A stretch of DNA of 23,184 bases from an uncultured Novosphingobium sp. GTDB lineage: Bacteria > Pseudomonadota > Alphaproteobacteria > Sphingomonadales > Sphingomonadaceae. Below the pieces are notes generated by a model that had not been told where the DNA came from, searched no databases, and saw nothing but the letters and a program-made list of their open reading frames with translations. Every line of letters starts with the position of its first letter. Within the stretch, counting starts at the first letter, position 1. The stretch lies in assembly GCA_938005655.1 (NCBI GenBank), contig CALLNA010000032.1, positions 1-23,184 on the forward strand. The letters run 5' to 3'. Below, in pieces: positions 16,967 through 23,184 of this stretch. A program made the translations under genes and the position numbers.

Positions 16967-19431
16967 ATCAGGTCTCCTTCAGGGGCGGTGGGAACGGCGG
17001 ATGGGCCGGGAAAGCTGCCGAGGAGCTCGGCGGCCCAGTCGAGGCCGCGCGCGGCAAGAAAGTGCTCGGCAAAACCAGCCGTGCCGTGCTGGCTAAGGAT
17101 CGCATCGATCCGGGCCTGGGTGGCGGGATCAGAGGCGCCGCACAGGGCCAGCGCGACTGGGCCGAGGCCGAGCTCGAACAGCCGGTTGCCGCGCGCCGAT
17201 TGCAGGTAGTAGTGCCGCTTGGGAGTGGCGCGGCTGATCAGCTCGATCTGGGCGTGGTTAAGCCCGAACCGCTCGTAGGCGCTGCGGCTCTGCGGCTCGA
17301 TCGCGCGGTCGTTGGGGAGCAGGATGCGCTGCGGGCAGCTCTCGATGATGGCCGGGGCGATTACGCTGTCGGCGATGTCGGCGAGGCTTTGCGTGGCGAA
17401 GACCACCGCGACGTGTTTTTTCCTGAGGACCTTCAACCATTCGCGGATCCGCGCAGCGAACAGCGGATGGTCGAGGAAGACCCAGGCCTCGTCGAGGATA
17501 AGCAGGGTCGGCCATCCGTCGAACCGCTCCTCGAGCCGATGGAACAGATAGGTCAGCACCGGAGCAATCACGCCGACCTGCCCCATCAGCGCCTCGGTCT
17601 CGAAGCACTGGACGTCGGCAATCGCGAGATCGTCCTCGGCGGCATCGAGCAGGCGGCCGAACGGGCCTTCGAGCGTGTAAGGCGAGAGCGCGGTGCGCAA
17701 GGGCGCCGATTGCAGCAGCAGGGCAAGGCCGGTGAGCGTGCGCTCCTCGACCGGCGCGGTCGCAAGGCTGGTCAGCGCTGACCAGACCGCATCCTTGACC
17801 TCGGGGGTCACGACCACGTTCTCATGGGCGAGGAGCGCGCCGATCCATTCCGCGGCCCAGGCGCGCTCGTCGGCCTGGGTAATGTCGCGCAAGGGCTGGA
17901 AGGCGATCTGGGTGCCCTCCCCGCCATCGGCGCCGAGTCCCAGCGCATGATGCGCGCCGCCCATGGCAAGCACCGCCGCCCGCGCGGAGAAGCCCTTGTC
18001 GAAGATATAGACCTTGGCGCCCGGATAGCGGCGGAACTGGAGCGCGAGCAGCGCAAGCAGCACCGACTTGCCCGCGCCGGTCGGCCCGACGATCATCATG
18101 TGCCCGACGTCATCGACATGGGTCGAGAGCCGGAACGGCGTCGAGCCGCTGGTCTTGGCATAGAGCAGCGGCGGACCGCCGACATGGTCGTTACGCATGG
18201 GGCCGGCCCAGACCGAGGACAGCGGCATCAGGTGGGCAAGGTTGAGGGTGTGGACCAGCGGTTGGCGGACATTGGCGTAGACCTGCCCCGGGAGGCTCGA
18301 GAGCCAGGCTTCGAGCGCGTTCATTCCCTCGCGGATGCAGGTGAACCCGAGCCCGTTGACGATCCGCTCGAGGCTGCGAACCTTGTCCTCGACCCGGGCC
18401 CGATCGGTGTCGCGCACGGTGATCGTGGTGGTGAGATAACCGAACGCCACGTGGTCGCCGCCGAGCGCCTGGAGCGCGAGATCGGCATCGACCATCTTGT
18501 TGTCGGCATCGCTATCGAGGAGCTGGACGGGCTGGTTGTAGATGACCTCGCGCAGCAGCGCGGTCACCGACTTCCTCTTGTTGAACCACTGCCGGCGCAG
18601 CCTGGCCAGCGCCCTGGTCGCCTCGGTCTTGTCGAGCGCGATGAACCGGGTGACCCAGCGGTAGCCAAAATCCTGGTGGTTGAGCGCGTCCAAGATGCCC
18701 GGCCGGCTGAGGTTCGGAAAACCGAGCACGGTCAGGGTGCGCAGGTGCTCGTCCCCGAGCATCGGCTCAAGCCCGCCGGTGAGCGGCGTGTCGGCGAGCA
18801 AGCCATCGAGGTACATCGGGGTCTCAGGGACGGCGACGCCATGGCGGCGCGGCGAGATCGTCCCGTGGAGGTAGGTCAGGGTCTCGCCGTCATCGAGGGC
18901 GCGGACCTCGGGCATGAAGCCGGCCAGCAGATCGAGCGCCCGGTCGGTCTCGGCGACGAAGGCGGCCAAGGCCTGATGCCAGTCGCGCCCGCGCGCGTCG
19001 TCGCTGCGCTCGACCAGCGCCCGTCCCGCGGCATCAGCCTGGTCGGGCGGCGGCAAGAAGGTCAGGGTCAGGAAATAGCGGCTCTCGAAATGCGTCCCCG
19101 CCGCCTCGAACCCGGCGCGGCGTTCCTCGTCGACCAGCCAGCTCGCCGCCTCGGGAAACTCACTTTCCGGATAGGCGGCCGCCTCGCGGCGCTCGGCTTC
19201 GATATGGAGCGCCCAGCCCGAGCCGAAGCGCTTGAGCACATTGTTGGCCCGAGCACAGGCCGAGACCAGCTCGGCCTCGGTCGCGGACTCAAGGTCGGGT
19301 CCGCGAAAACGCAGGGTACGCTGAAAACTGCCGTCCTTGTTGAGGACGACGCCCGGCGCGACGAGCGCCGCCCAGGGCAGGTGATCGGCCAGCCGGTCGG
19401 CGCGGCGGCGGTATTCGTGAAGGGCTAGCAT
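16963..19431 (-). CDS. trbE: TrbE (VirB4-like) conjugation ATPase
   Basis: 822 residues from ATG 19431 (MLALHEYRRRADRLADHLPW), which fits the known TrbE N-terminus; the frame extends upstream only through trbD. The N-terminal CagE/TrbE/VirB domain covers about 180–390. The Walker A motif GPTGAGKS is at about 449–456, Walker B LLILDEAW at about 643–650, and VVFATQSLADIADS follows. It is the large ATPase that powers pilus biogenesis and substrate transfer on the cytoplasmic side of the inner membrane. The start overlaps the trbD stop by 7 nt, and the 3' end overlaps trbJ, in the invariant trbD–trbE–trbJ order. Confidence 0.96.
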   Translation of the reverse strand: MLALHEYRRRADRLADHLPWAALVAPGVVLNKDGSFQRTLRFRGPDLESATEAELVSACARANNVLKRFGSGWALHIEAERREAAAYPESEFPEAASWLVDEERRAGFEAAGTHFESRYFLTLTFLPPPDQADAAGRALVERSDDARGRDWHQALAAFVAETDRALDLLAGFMPEVRALDDGETLTYLHGTISPRRHGVAVPETPMYLDGLLADTPLTGGLEPMLGDEHLRTLTVLGFPNLSRPGILDALNHQDFGYRWVTRFIALDKTEATRALARLRRQWFNKRKSVTALLREVIYNQPVQLLDSDADNKMVDADLALQALGGDHVAFGYLTTTITVRDTDRARVEDKVRSLERIVNGLGFTCIREGMNALEAWLSSLPGQVYANVRQPLVHTLNLAHLMPLSSVWAGPMRNDHVGGPPLLYAKTSGSTPFRLSTHVDDVGHMMIVGPTGAGKSVLLALLALQFRRYPGAKVYIFDKGFSARAAVLAMGGAHHALGLGADGGEGTQIAFQPLRDITQADERAWAAEWIGALLAHENVVVTPEVKDAVWSALTSLATAPVEERTLTGLALLLQSAPLRTALSPYTLEGPFGRLLDAAEDDLAIADVQCFETEALMGQVGVIAPVLTYLFHRLEERFDGWPTLLILDEAWVFLDHPLFAARIREWLKVLRKKHVAVVFATQSLADIADSVIAPAIIESCPQRILLPNDRAIEPQSRSAYERFGLNHAQIELISRATPKRHYYLQSARGNRLFELGLGPVALALCGASDPATQARIDAILSQHGTAGFAEHFLAARGLDWAAELLGSFPGPSAVPTAPEGDLM

Positions 19432-19697
19432 GAAAGATACCCCCGCTGGCGAAGATGGCGGGCAAGCACGGGCGCGAAGTCGGGATCGCGCTTGGCGGCA
19501 AACACCGCGATGGTGTGACCGAAGGCCCAGATCGCGATGCCGGCGAGCCACTGCTGGAGCCCGAGCCCCATCGCGGCCGCGACCGTGCCATTGACGATCG
19601 CAATCGCGCGCGGTGCGCCGCCCAGCAGGATCGGCTCGGCGAGCGAGCGGTGGAGCGGCGCCTCGAAGCCTTCGATATGTTGCCCACTGCCGATCAC
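19425..19697 (-). CDS. trbD: TrbD (VirB3-like) conjugal transfer protein
   Basis: 90 residues, starting at GTG 19697, which overlaps the trbC stop in a GTGA arrangement. The family pattern is GFEAPLHRSLAEPILLGGAP with RAIAIVNGTVAAAMGLGLQQ and a second hydrophobic stretch ending in GHTIAVFAAKRDPDF, then an ARHLRQRGYLSC end. TrbD/VirB3 is a small inner-membrane protein that partners the VirB4 ATPase. The GTG was chosen because the protein then has the normal family length and the conserved region begins within ten residues. Confidence 0.9.
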   Translation of the reverse strand: MIGSGQHIEGFEAPLHRSLAEPILLGGAPRAIAIVNGTVAAAMGLGLQQWLAGIAIWAFGHTIAVFAAKRDPDFAPVLARHLRQRGYLSC

Positions 19698-20029
19698 GAG
19701 ATCAGCGCCCCGCCGCCAAAGGAGAAGAACGAGAGGAAGAACGAGGAGGCGGCAAACGCGATCGACAGGCCGAAGACGATCTGGATCAGCCGGCGGAATC
19801 CTCCGGCGGTCTCGCCGAACGCCAGGGTCAGGCCGGTGACAATGATGATGATCACCGCGACGATCTTGGCGACCGGGCCCTGGACCGATTCCAGGACCTG
19901 CTGGAGCGGCTGCTCCCAGGGCATACCCGAGCCCGAGGCCCAGGCGCGGGTGCTCCAAGCGAGGCCTAGCGCGAGCGCTGGGGTGACGAGGGCAATCGGG
20001 AAGTGCCGGGACATCCGGGCAAGGGTCAT
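19694..20029 (-). CDS. trbC: TrbC (VirB2-like) pilin
   Basis: 111 residues from ATG 20029 with AGGAG 7 nt upstream. An N-terminal signal region ends around AWASGSGMPWEQPLQ. Two hydrophobic helices follow: GPVAKIVAVIIIIVTGLTLAF and the segment ending in FGLSIAFAASSFFLSFFSFG. A short polar GETAGGFRRL loop separates them, as in VirB2/TrbC pilins. The mature product is predicted to be the conjugative pilus subunit; IncP TrbC is cyclised by TraF, but whether this one is cannot be judged. The open frame upstream of the ATG belongs to the trbB shadow and is not part of the gene. Confidence 0.92.
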   Translation of the reverse strand: MTLARMSRHFPIALVTPALALGLAWSTRAWASGSGMPWEQPLQQVLESVQGPVAKIVAVIIIIVTGLTLAFGETAGGFRRLIQIVFGLSIAFAASSFFLSFFSFGGGALIS

Positions 20030-20040
20030 GGTCTGTCTCC

Positions 20041-21066
20041 TCAAGAGGGTGGATTGGTGGGGTGGTCGAACGGGCCCGAGGAAGGATCGGGCGTGAGGTC
20101 GCTGAGATCGTAGGCGCCGTCGGGATCGAGCCCATCGACGCCGAGGATCGTCTCGACCCGGCGGCCCCGGCCGCGCCCGGCGATGAACACGACCCGGTCG
20201 ATGGCCTCGGCGATCAGCCGCCGCGGCACGGTGACGACGCTTTCCTGAACGAGTTGCTCGAGCCGGTAGAGCGCGGCGATCGCGCTGTTGGCATGGACCG
20301 TCGCGATCCCGCCGGGGTGCCCGGTGTTCCAGGCTTTGAGCATATCGAGCGCCTCGGCGCCGCGCACTTCGCCGACCACGATGCGATCGGGGCGCAGGCG
20401 CAGGGTCGAGCGGACAAGATCGGCCATGGTGACCTGGCCGGCCAGCCCTGCGCCAACGGAGCGGGTCCGCAGCGCGACCACGTCGGGCGCGGCGCATTGG
20501 AGCTCACGGGTATCCTCGATCAGGATCACGCGTTCATCGAGGCTCGCCATCTCGGCAAGCAGGGCATTGGCGGGCGGGGTCTTGCCCGAACTGGTGCCGC
20601 CGGCGACGAGGATGTTGGCGCGGGTCGCGACGGCACGCGCCAGTTCGGCCGCGATTTTTTCCGGCATGATGCCGTCGCTGACATAGTCGGCCAGCCGGTA
20701 GATCCGCGCCGCCGGCTTGCGGATCGAGAAGCAGGGAGCCAGGCTGACCGGCGGCAGCACGCCTTCGAAGCGTTCGCCCGCCCCTTCCCCATGCGGCGGC
20801 AGCTCGGCCGAGACGATCGGCGCGCCGGCATGGGCCTCGGTCCGTGCATGGCTCGCGACCAGGCGGATGATCCGTTCGACCTGCGCCGGCTCGTATAGGG
20901 TGCCGCTATCGCTGCGGCCCTCGCCCAGGCGGTCGAGCCAGAGGCGGCCGTCGGGATTGATCATGATCTCAATGACCAGCGGATCGGCAAGCGCCGCGGC
21001 GATGGTCGGGCCCATCGCGGTCCTCAGCATCGCCCGGCGGCGTTCGGCCGACAGCGTCTCGCTCAT
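20041..21066 (-). CDS. trbB: TrbB (VirB11-like) traffic ATPase, unusual Walker A follow-up residues
   Basis: 341 residues. The N domain contains IAAALADPLVIEIMINPDGR and RFEGVLPPVSLAPCFSIRKP. Walker A GGTSSGKT is at 156–163, the Asp box VILIEDTREL at about 180–189, Walker B RPDRIVVGEVRG at about 225–236, and the His box GHPGGIATVHAN at about 249–260. It is a hexameric cytoplasmic ATPase that switches the secretion channel between pilus assembly and DNA transfer. After GKT the sequence reads PPAN, where family members normally have TLAN or TLTN; two single-base changes would explain it. The start overlaps the stop of the CopG-like gene (ATGA at 21063–21066). Confidence 0.94.
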   Translation of the reverse strand: MSETLSAERRRAMLRTAMGPTIAAALADPLVIEIMINPDGRLWLDRLGEGRSDSGTLYEPAQVERIIRLVASHARTEAHAGAPIVSAELPPHGEGAGERFEGVLPPVSLAPCFSIRKPAARIYRLADYVSDGIMPEKIAAELARAVATRANILVAGGTSSGKTPPANALLAEMASLDERVILIEDTRELQCAAPDVVALRTRSVGAGLAGQVTMADLVRSTLRLRPDRIVVGEVRGAEALDMLKAWNTGHPGGIATVHANSAIAALYRLEQLVQESVVTVPRRLIAEAIDRVVFIAGRGRGRRVETILGVDGLDPDGAYDLSDLTPDPSSGPFDHPTNPPS

Positions 21067-21509
21067 GGCTGCTGCTCCGCATGCTTGGTCGTGTTCTGGG
21101 CCGCGCTGCTCGGCGGCGCGAAGGTGCGCTGACCTGCCGCCAGCGCCTCGCCGACACGGCCGACGAAGGCGTTGAAGCGATCGCGGCCGATGGCCCGCGC
21201 GGCATCGTCGCTCTCGGCGAGCGGGGCCTGGACCATCAGCTCGTAGCGGATGAAGAGAGCCAGGCTTTCGAGGAGGACATGGCCATCGCGCTCGATCCGG
21301 CCCAGCGCCAACGACATCCGGTCGAGCCTTGCCGAGAACCGATGCTCCATGTCGCTCGCCGCCTGCCGGTTGAGCCAGGCCGTCAGCGCATCGGTCAGGA
21401 TGCCCGACTTCGATGCACCGGGCCTGGCGGCCAGTGCCTCGAGCCGATGGCTGAGGTCTTCCGGCAGGAAGAGCTGGTAGCGGACACGCCTGGGTTTGAT
21501 CGCGGCCAT
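21063..21509 (-). CDS. CopG-type ribbon-helix-helix protein between traG and trbB
   Basis: 148 residues from ATG 21509, one base after the traG stop; upstream in-frame codons lie inside traG. Residues 7–49 (RRVRYQLFLPEDLSHRLEAL, KSGILTDALTAWLNRQ) form a strand–helix–helix of the CopG/RHH DNA-binding type. The remainder is a helical, possibly coiled-coil extension (HRFSARLDRMSLALGRIERD, SLALFIRYELMVQAPL). Proteins of this shape occupy the same slot between traG and trbB in many ICE and plasmid trb regions and are annotated as CopG-family transcriptional regulators. It may auto-regulate the transfer operon; its target site is not visible here. Confidence 0.8.
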   Translation of the reverse strand: MAAIKPRRVRYQLFLPEDLSHRLEALAARPGASKSGILTDALTAWLNRQAASDMEHRFSARLDRMSLALGRIERDGHVLLESLALFIRYELMVQAPLAESDDAARAIGRDRFNAFVGRVGEALAAGQRTFAPPSSAAQNTTKHAEQQP

Positions 21510-21510
21510 G

Positions 21511-23184
21511 TCAGAAGCTCGGCAGCGCATCATGATCCGGGCCGTCGCCCTGGTTCATGGCATGGGCGCGCACCAGGACATTGGCCCCGCGGGTCTGATC
21601 GAGCGCGCGCTTGTCGGAAACCGGATCGGCATCGTCCTGGTCGAGGCCCAGGAGATCGAGCTGGCGGGGTGGCTCGGGCCGCTTTGCCGCTTCCTCGGCA
21701 AGGCCGGGATGGCGCTGCTGCTGGAGACCGCCATCGTCCGCATGGCCGGCGGCATCGCCGGCGCGCGCGAGGCGAGTATCGGGCAGCCGCGCCAGGCTGC
21801 CCCATTCGTTGGAGCGCGGCTTGGGCGCGTCGCTGTAGCGGCCCTGGGTCAGCATGGGTGCCGGCAGGGCGCGGGCCGTGAAGTTGGCATCCTCGTAGTA
21901 GCGCAGCTTCTTGGCGCGGATCGGCGCCAGCCCCGAGACCATCACCAGCTCGTCGGCGGGCGGCAGCTGCATGACCTCGCCCTGGGTCAGCAGCGGCCGG
22001 GCGGTCTCCTGGCGGCTGACCATGACATGGGCGAGCCAGGGTGCGAGGCGGTGCCCGGCATAGTTACGCATCGCCCGCTGCTCGGTCGCCTGCCCCAGCG
22101 CGTCGGAAATCCGCCGCGCGGTGCGCTCGTCGTTGGTCGCAAAGGCGATGCGGACATGGCAGTTGTCGAGGATCGCGTTGTTCTCGCCGTAGGCCTTCTC
22201 GATCTGGTTGAGGCTCTGGGCGATGAGGAAGGCGCGCACGCCGTAGCCCGCCATGAATGCGAGACTGGTCTCGAAGAAATCGAGGCGGCCAAGCGCAGGA
22301 AACTCGTCGAGCATCATCAGCAGCTGATGGCGGCGGGTCCTGGCTCCCGGTCCGCCAACATCGCCTTCCAGCTTCTCGGTCAGGCGGCGGCCGATCTGGT
22401 TGAGGATCAGGCGAACCAGCGGCTTGGTGCGGCTGATGTCCGATGGGGGAATGACGAGGTAAAGCGAGACCGGGCGCTCGCCCTCGCCCAGATCGGCGAT
22501 GCGCCAGTCGCAGCGCGAGGTGACTTCGGCTACCGTGGGATCGCGGTAGAGGCCGAGGAACGACATCGCGGTCGAGAGCACGCCCGAGCGTTCGTTCTCG
22601 CTCTTGTTGAGCACCTCGCGCGCTGCCGAGGCGACCACGGGGTGAACCTGCGGCGCGTCCACCGTGCCCAGGTGGTTGGTGGTCATCATCCGCTTCAGGG
22701 TCGCGGTGAAGGCGCGCTGCGGGTCGGAGAGGAAGGTCGCGACCCGGGCCAGGGTCTTCTCCTCCTCGGCGTAGAGCACGTGGAGGATCGCGCCGACCAG
22801 CAGCGAGTGGCTGGTCTTCTCCCAGTGGTTGCGCCGTTCGAGCGCGCCTTCGGGATCGACCAGGATATCGGCGATGTTCTGGACGTCGCGGACCTCGTGG
22901 GTGCCGCGGCGGACCTCGAGCAGCGGGTTGTATTTAGCGGACTGCGCGTCGGTGGGATTGAACAGCAGGGCATGGCTGAACTTCGCGCGCCAGCCGGCGG
23001 TGAGCTGCCAGTTCTCGCCCTTGATGTCGTGGATGACCGCAGAGCCGGTCCAGCTCAGCAGAGTCGGGACCACGAGGCCGACGCCTTTGCCCGAGCGCGT
23101 CGGCGCGAAGGCCATGACATGCTCGGGGCCATCGTGGCGCAGGTAGCGCCCATGAAAGCTGCCGAGGAACACGCCGGTATCGCG
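21511..23184 (-). CDS. traG: TraG/VirD4-type coupling protein, N-terminus cut by the window edge
   Basis: About 557 C-terminal residues; the frame is open to the right edge (RDTG before VFLGSFHGRYLRHDG), so the membrane-spanning N-terminus is missing. Walker A is in FAPTRSGKGVGLVVPTLLSW, followed by AVIHDIKGENW. Walker B is LLMMLDEFPALGRLDFFE, and the motif FLIAQSLNQIEKAYGENNAI plus CHVRIAFATNDERTARRISD is typical of TraG/TraD coupling proteins. It links the relaxase–DNA complex to the Trb channel and pumps DNA. The C-terminal ~100 residues are polar and unconserved, as usual for the substrate-specificity tail. The next gene starts one base after its stop, so it heads or joins the trb operon. 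Confidence 0.94.
   Translation of the reverse strand, partial: RDTGVFLGSFHGRYLRHDGPEHVMAFAPTRSGKGVGLVVPTLLSWTGSAVIHDIKGENWQLTAGWRAKFSHALLFNPTDAQSAKYNPLLEVRRGTHEVRDVQNIADILVDPEGALERRNHWEKTSHSLLVGAILHVLYAEEEKTLARVATFLSDPQRAFTATLKRMMTTNHLGTVDAPQVHPVVASAAREVLNKSENERSGVLSTAMSFLGLYRDPTVAEVTSRCDWRIADLGEGERPVSLYLVIPPSDISRTKPLVRLILNQIGRRLTEKLEGDVGGPGARTRRHQLLMMLDEFPALGRLDFFETSLAFMAGYGVRAFLIAQSLNQIEKAYGENNAILDNCHVRIAFATNDERTARRISDALGQATEQRAMRNYAGHRLAPWLAHVMVSRQETARPLLTQGEVMQLPPADELVMVSGLAPIRAKKLRYYEDANFTARALPAPMLTQGRYSDAPKPRSNEWGSLARLPDTRLARAGDAAGHADDGGLQQQRHPGLAEEAAKRPEPPRQLDLLGLDQDDADPVSDKRALDQTRGANVLVRAHAMNQGDGPDHDALPSF

Overview
The window looks like a high-GC alphaproteobacterial chromosome, most likely a sphingomonad (Sphingomonadaceae). 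This is inferred from the strongly GC3-biased codon use, the protein flavour and the traG–CopG–trbBCDEJLFGI–DUF2274 gene order. It has two halves that meet at a damaged tRNA gene near position 9,860.

Left half (1–9,794, all + strand, chromosomal). A tightly packed, translationally overlapping block opens the window: the C-terminal part of a 2-hydroxyacyl-CoA dehydratase-like (HgdB-type) protein, two different family III (CaiB/BaiF) CoA-transferases and a CapA-type metallophosphatase-like protein. A small conserved acidic protein and an MFS DHA2-type exporter follow. The first four genes look like one acyl-CoA catabolic operon of unknown substrate. Next come ppk1 and a ppx/gppA gene, the writer and eraser of polyphosphate, with a Pho-box-like direct repeat in front of ppk1. 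A DUF3175 gene closes the chromosomal part.

Junction (9,817–9,990). A 45-nt piece of a tRNA-Arg(ACG), from the anticodon loop to the encoded CCA, lies on the minus strand without its 5' half. Immediately inside it is AT-richer DNA with two 10-bp-phased AAGGT pairs, a tandem CGATTACG repeat inside an inverted repeat, and a P4-type tyrosine integrase. I read this as the left attachment site of an integrative and conjugative element (ICE) that used the tRNA-Arg gene as its target.

Right half (9,988–23,184, ICE). After the integrase (+), everything is on the minus strand, running towards the integrase. In transcription order: traG/virD4 coupling protein (cut by the window edge), a ribbon-helix-helix protein, trbB, trbC, trbD, trbE, trbJ, trbL, trbF, trbG, trbI, a DUF2274 protein and an AlpA/excisionase-like HTH protein. 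Together they encode a P-type (Trb/VirB) type IV secretion mating apparatus. The relaxase, cargo and other end of the element lie beyond the right edge.

Notable oddities: a 7-residue gap in PPK1 directly after the catalytic HAK motif; a Walker A loop in TrbB followed by Pro-Pro; no cysteine in the visible part of the dehydratase-like protein; a terminator-like hairpin inside the trb operon; and the integrase-proximal repeats. I do not see a wholly new defence or catalytic system here. The least explained unit is the dehydratase-like/CoA-transferase/CapA operon.
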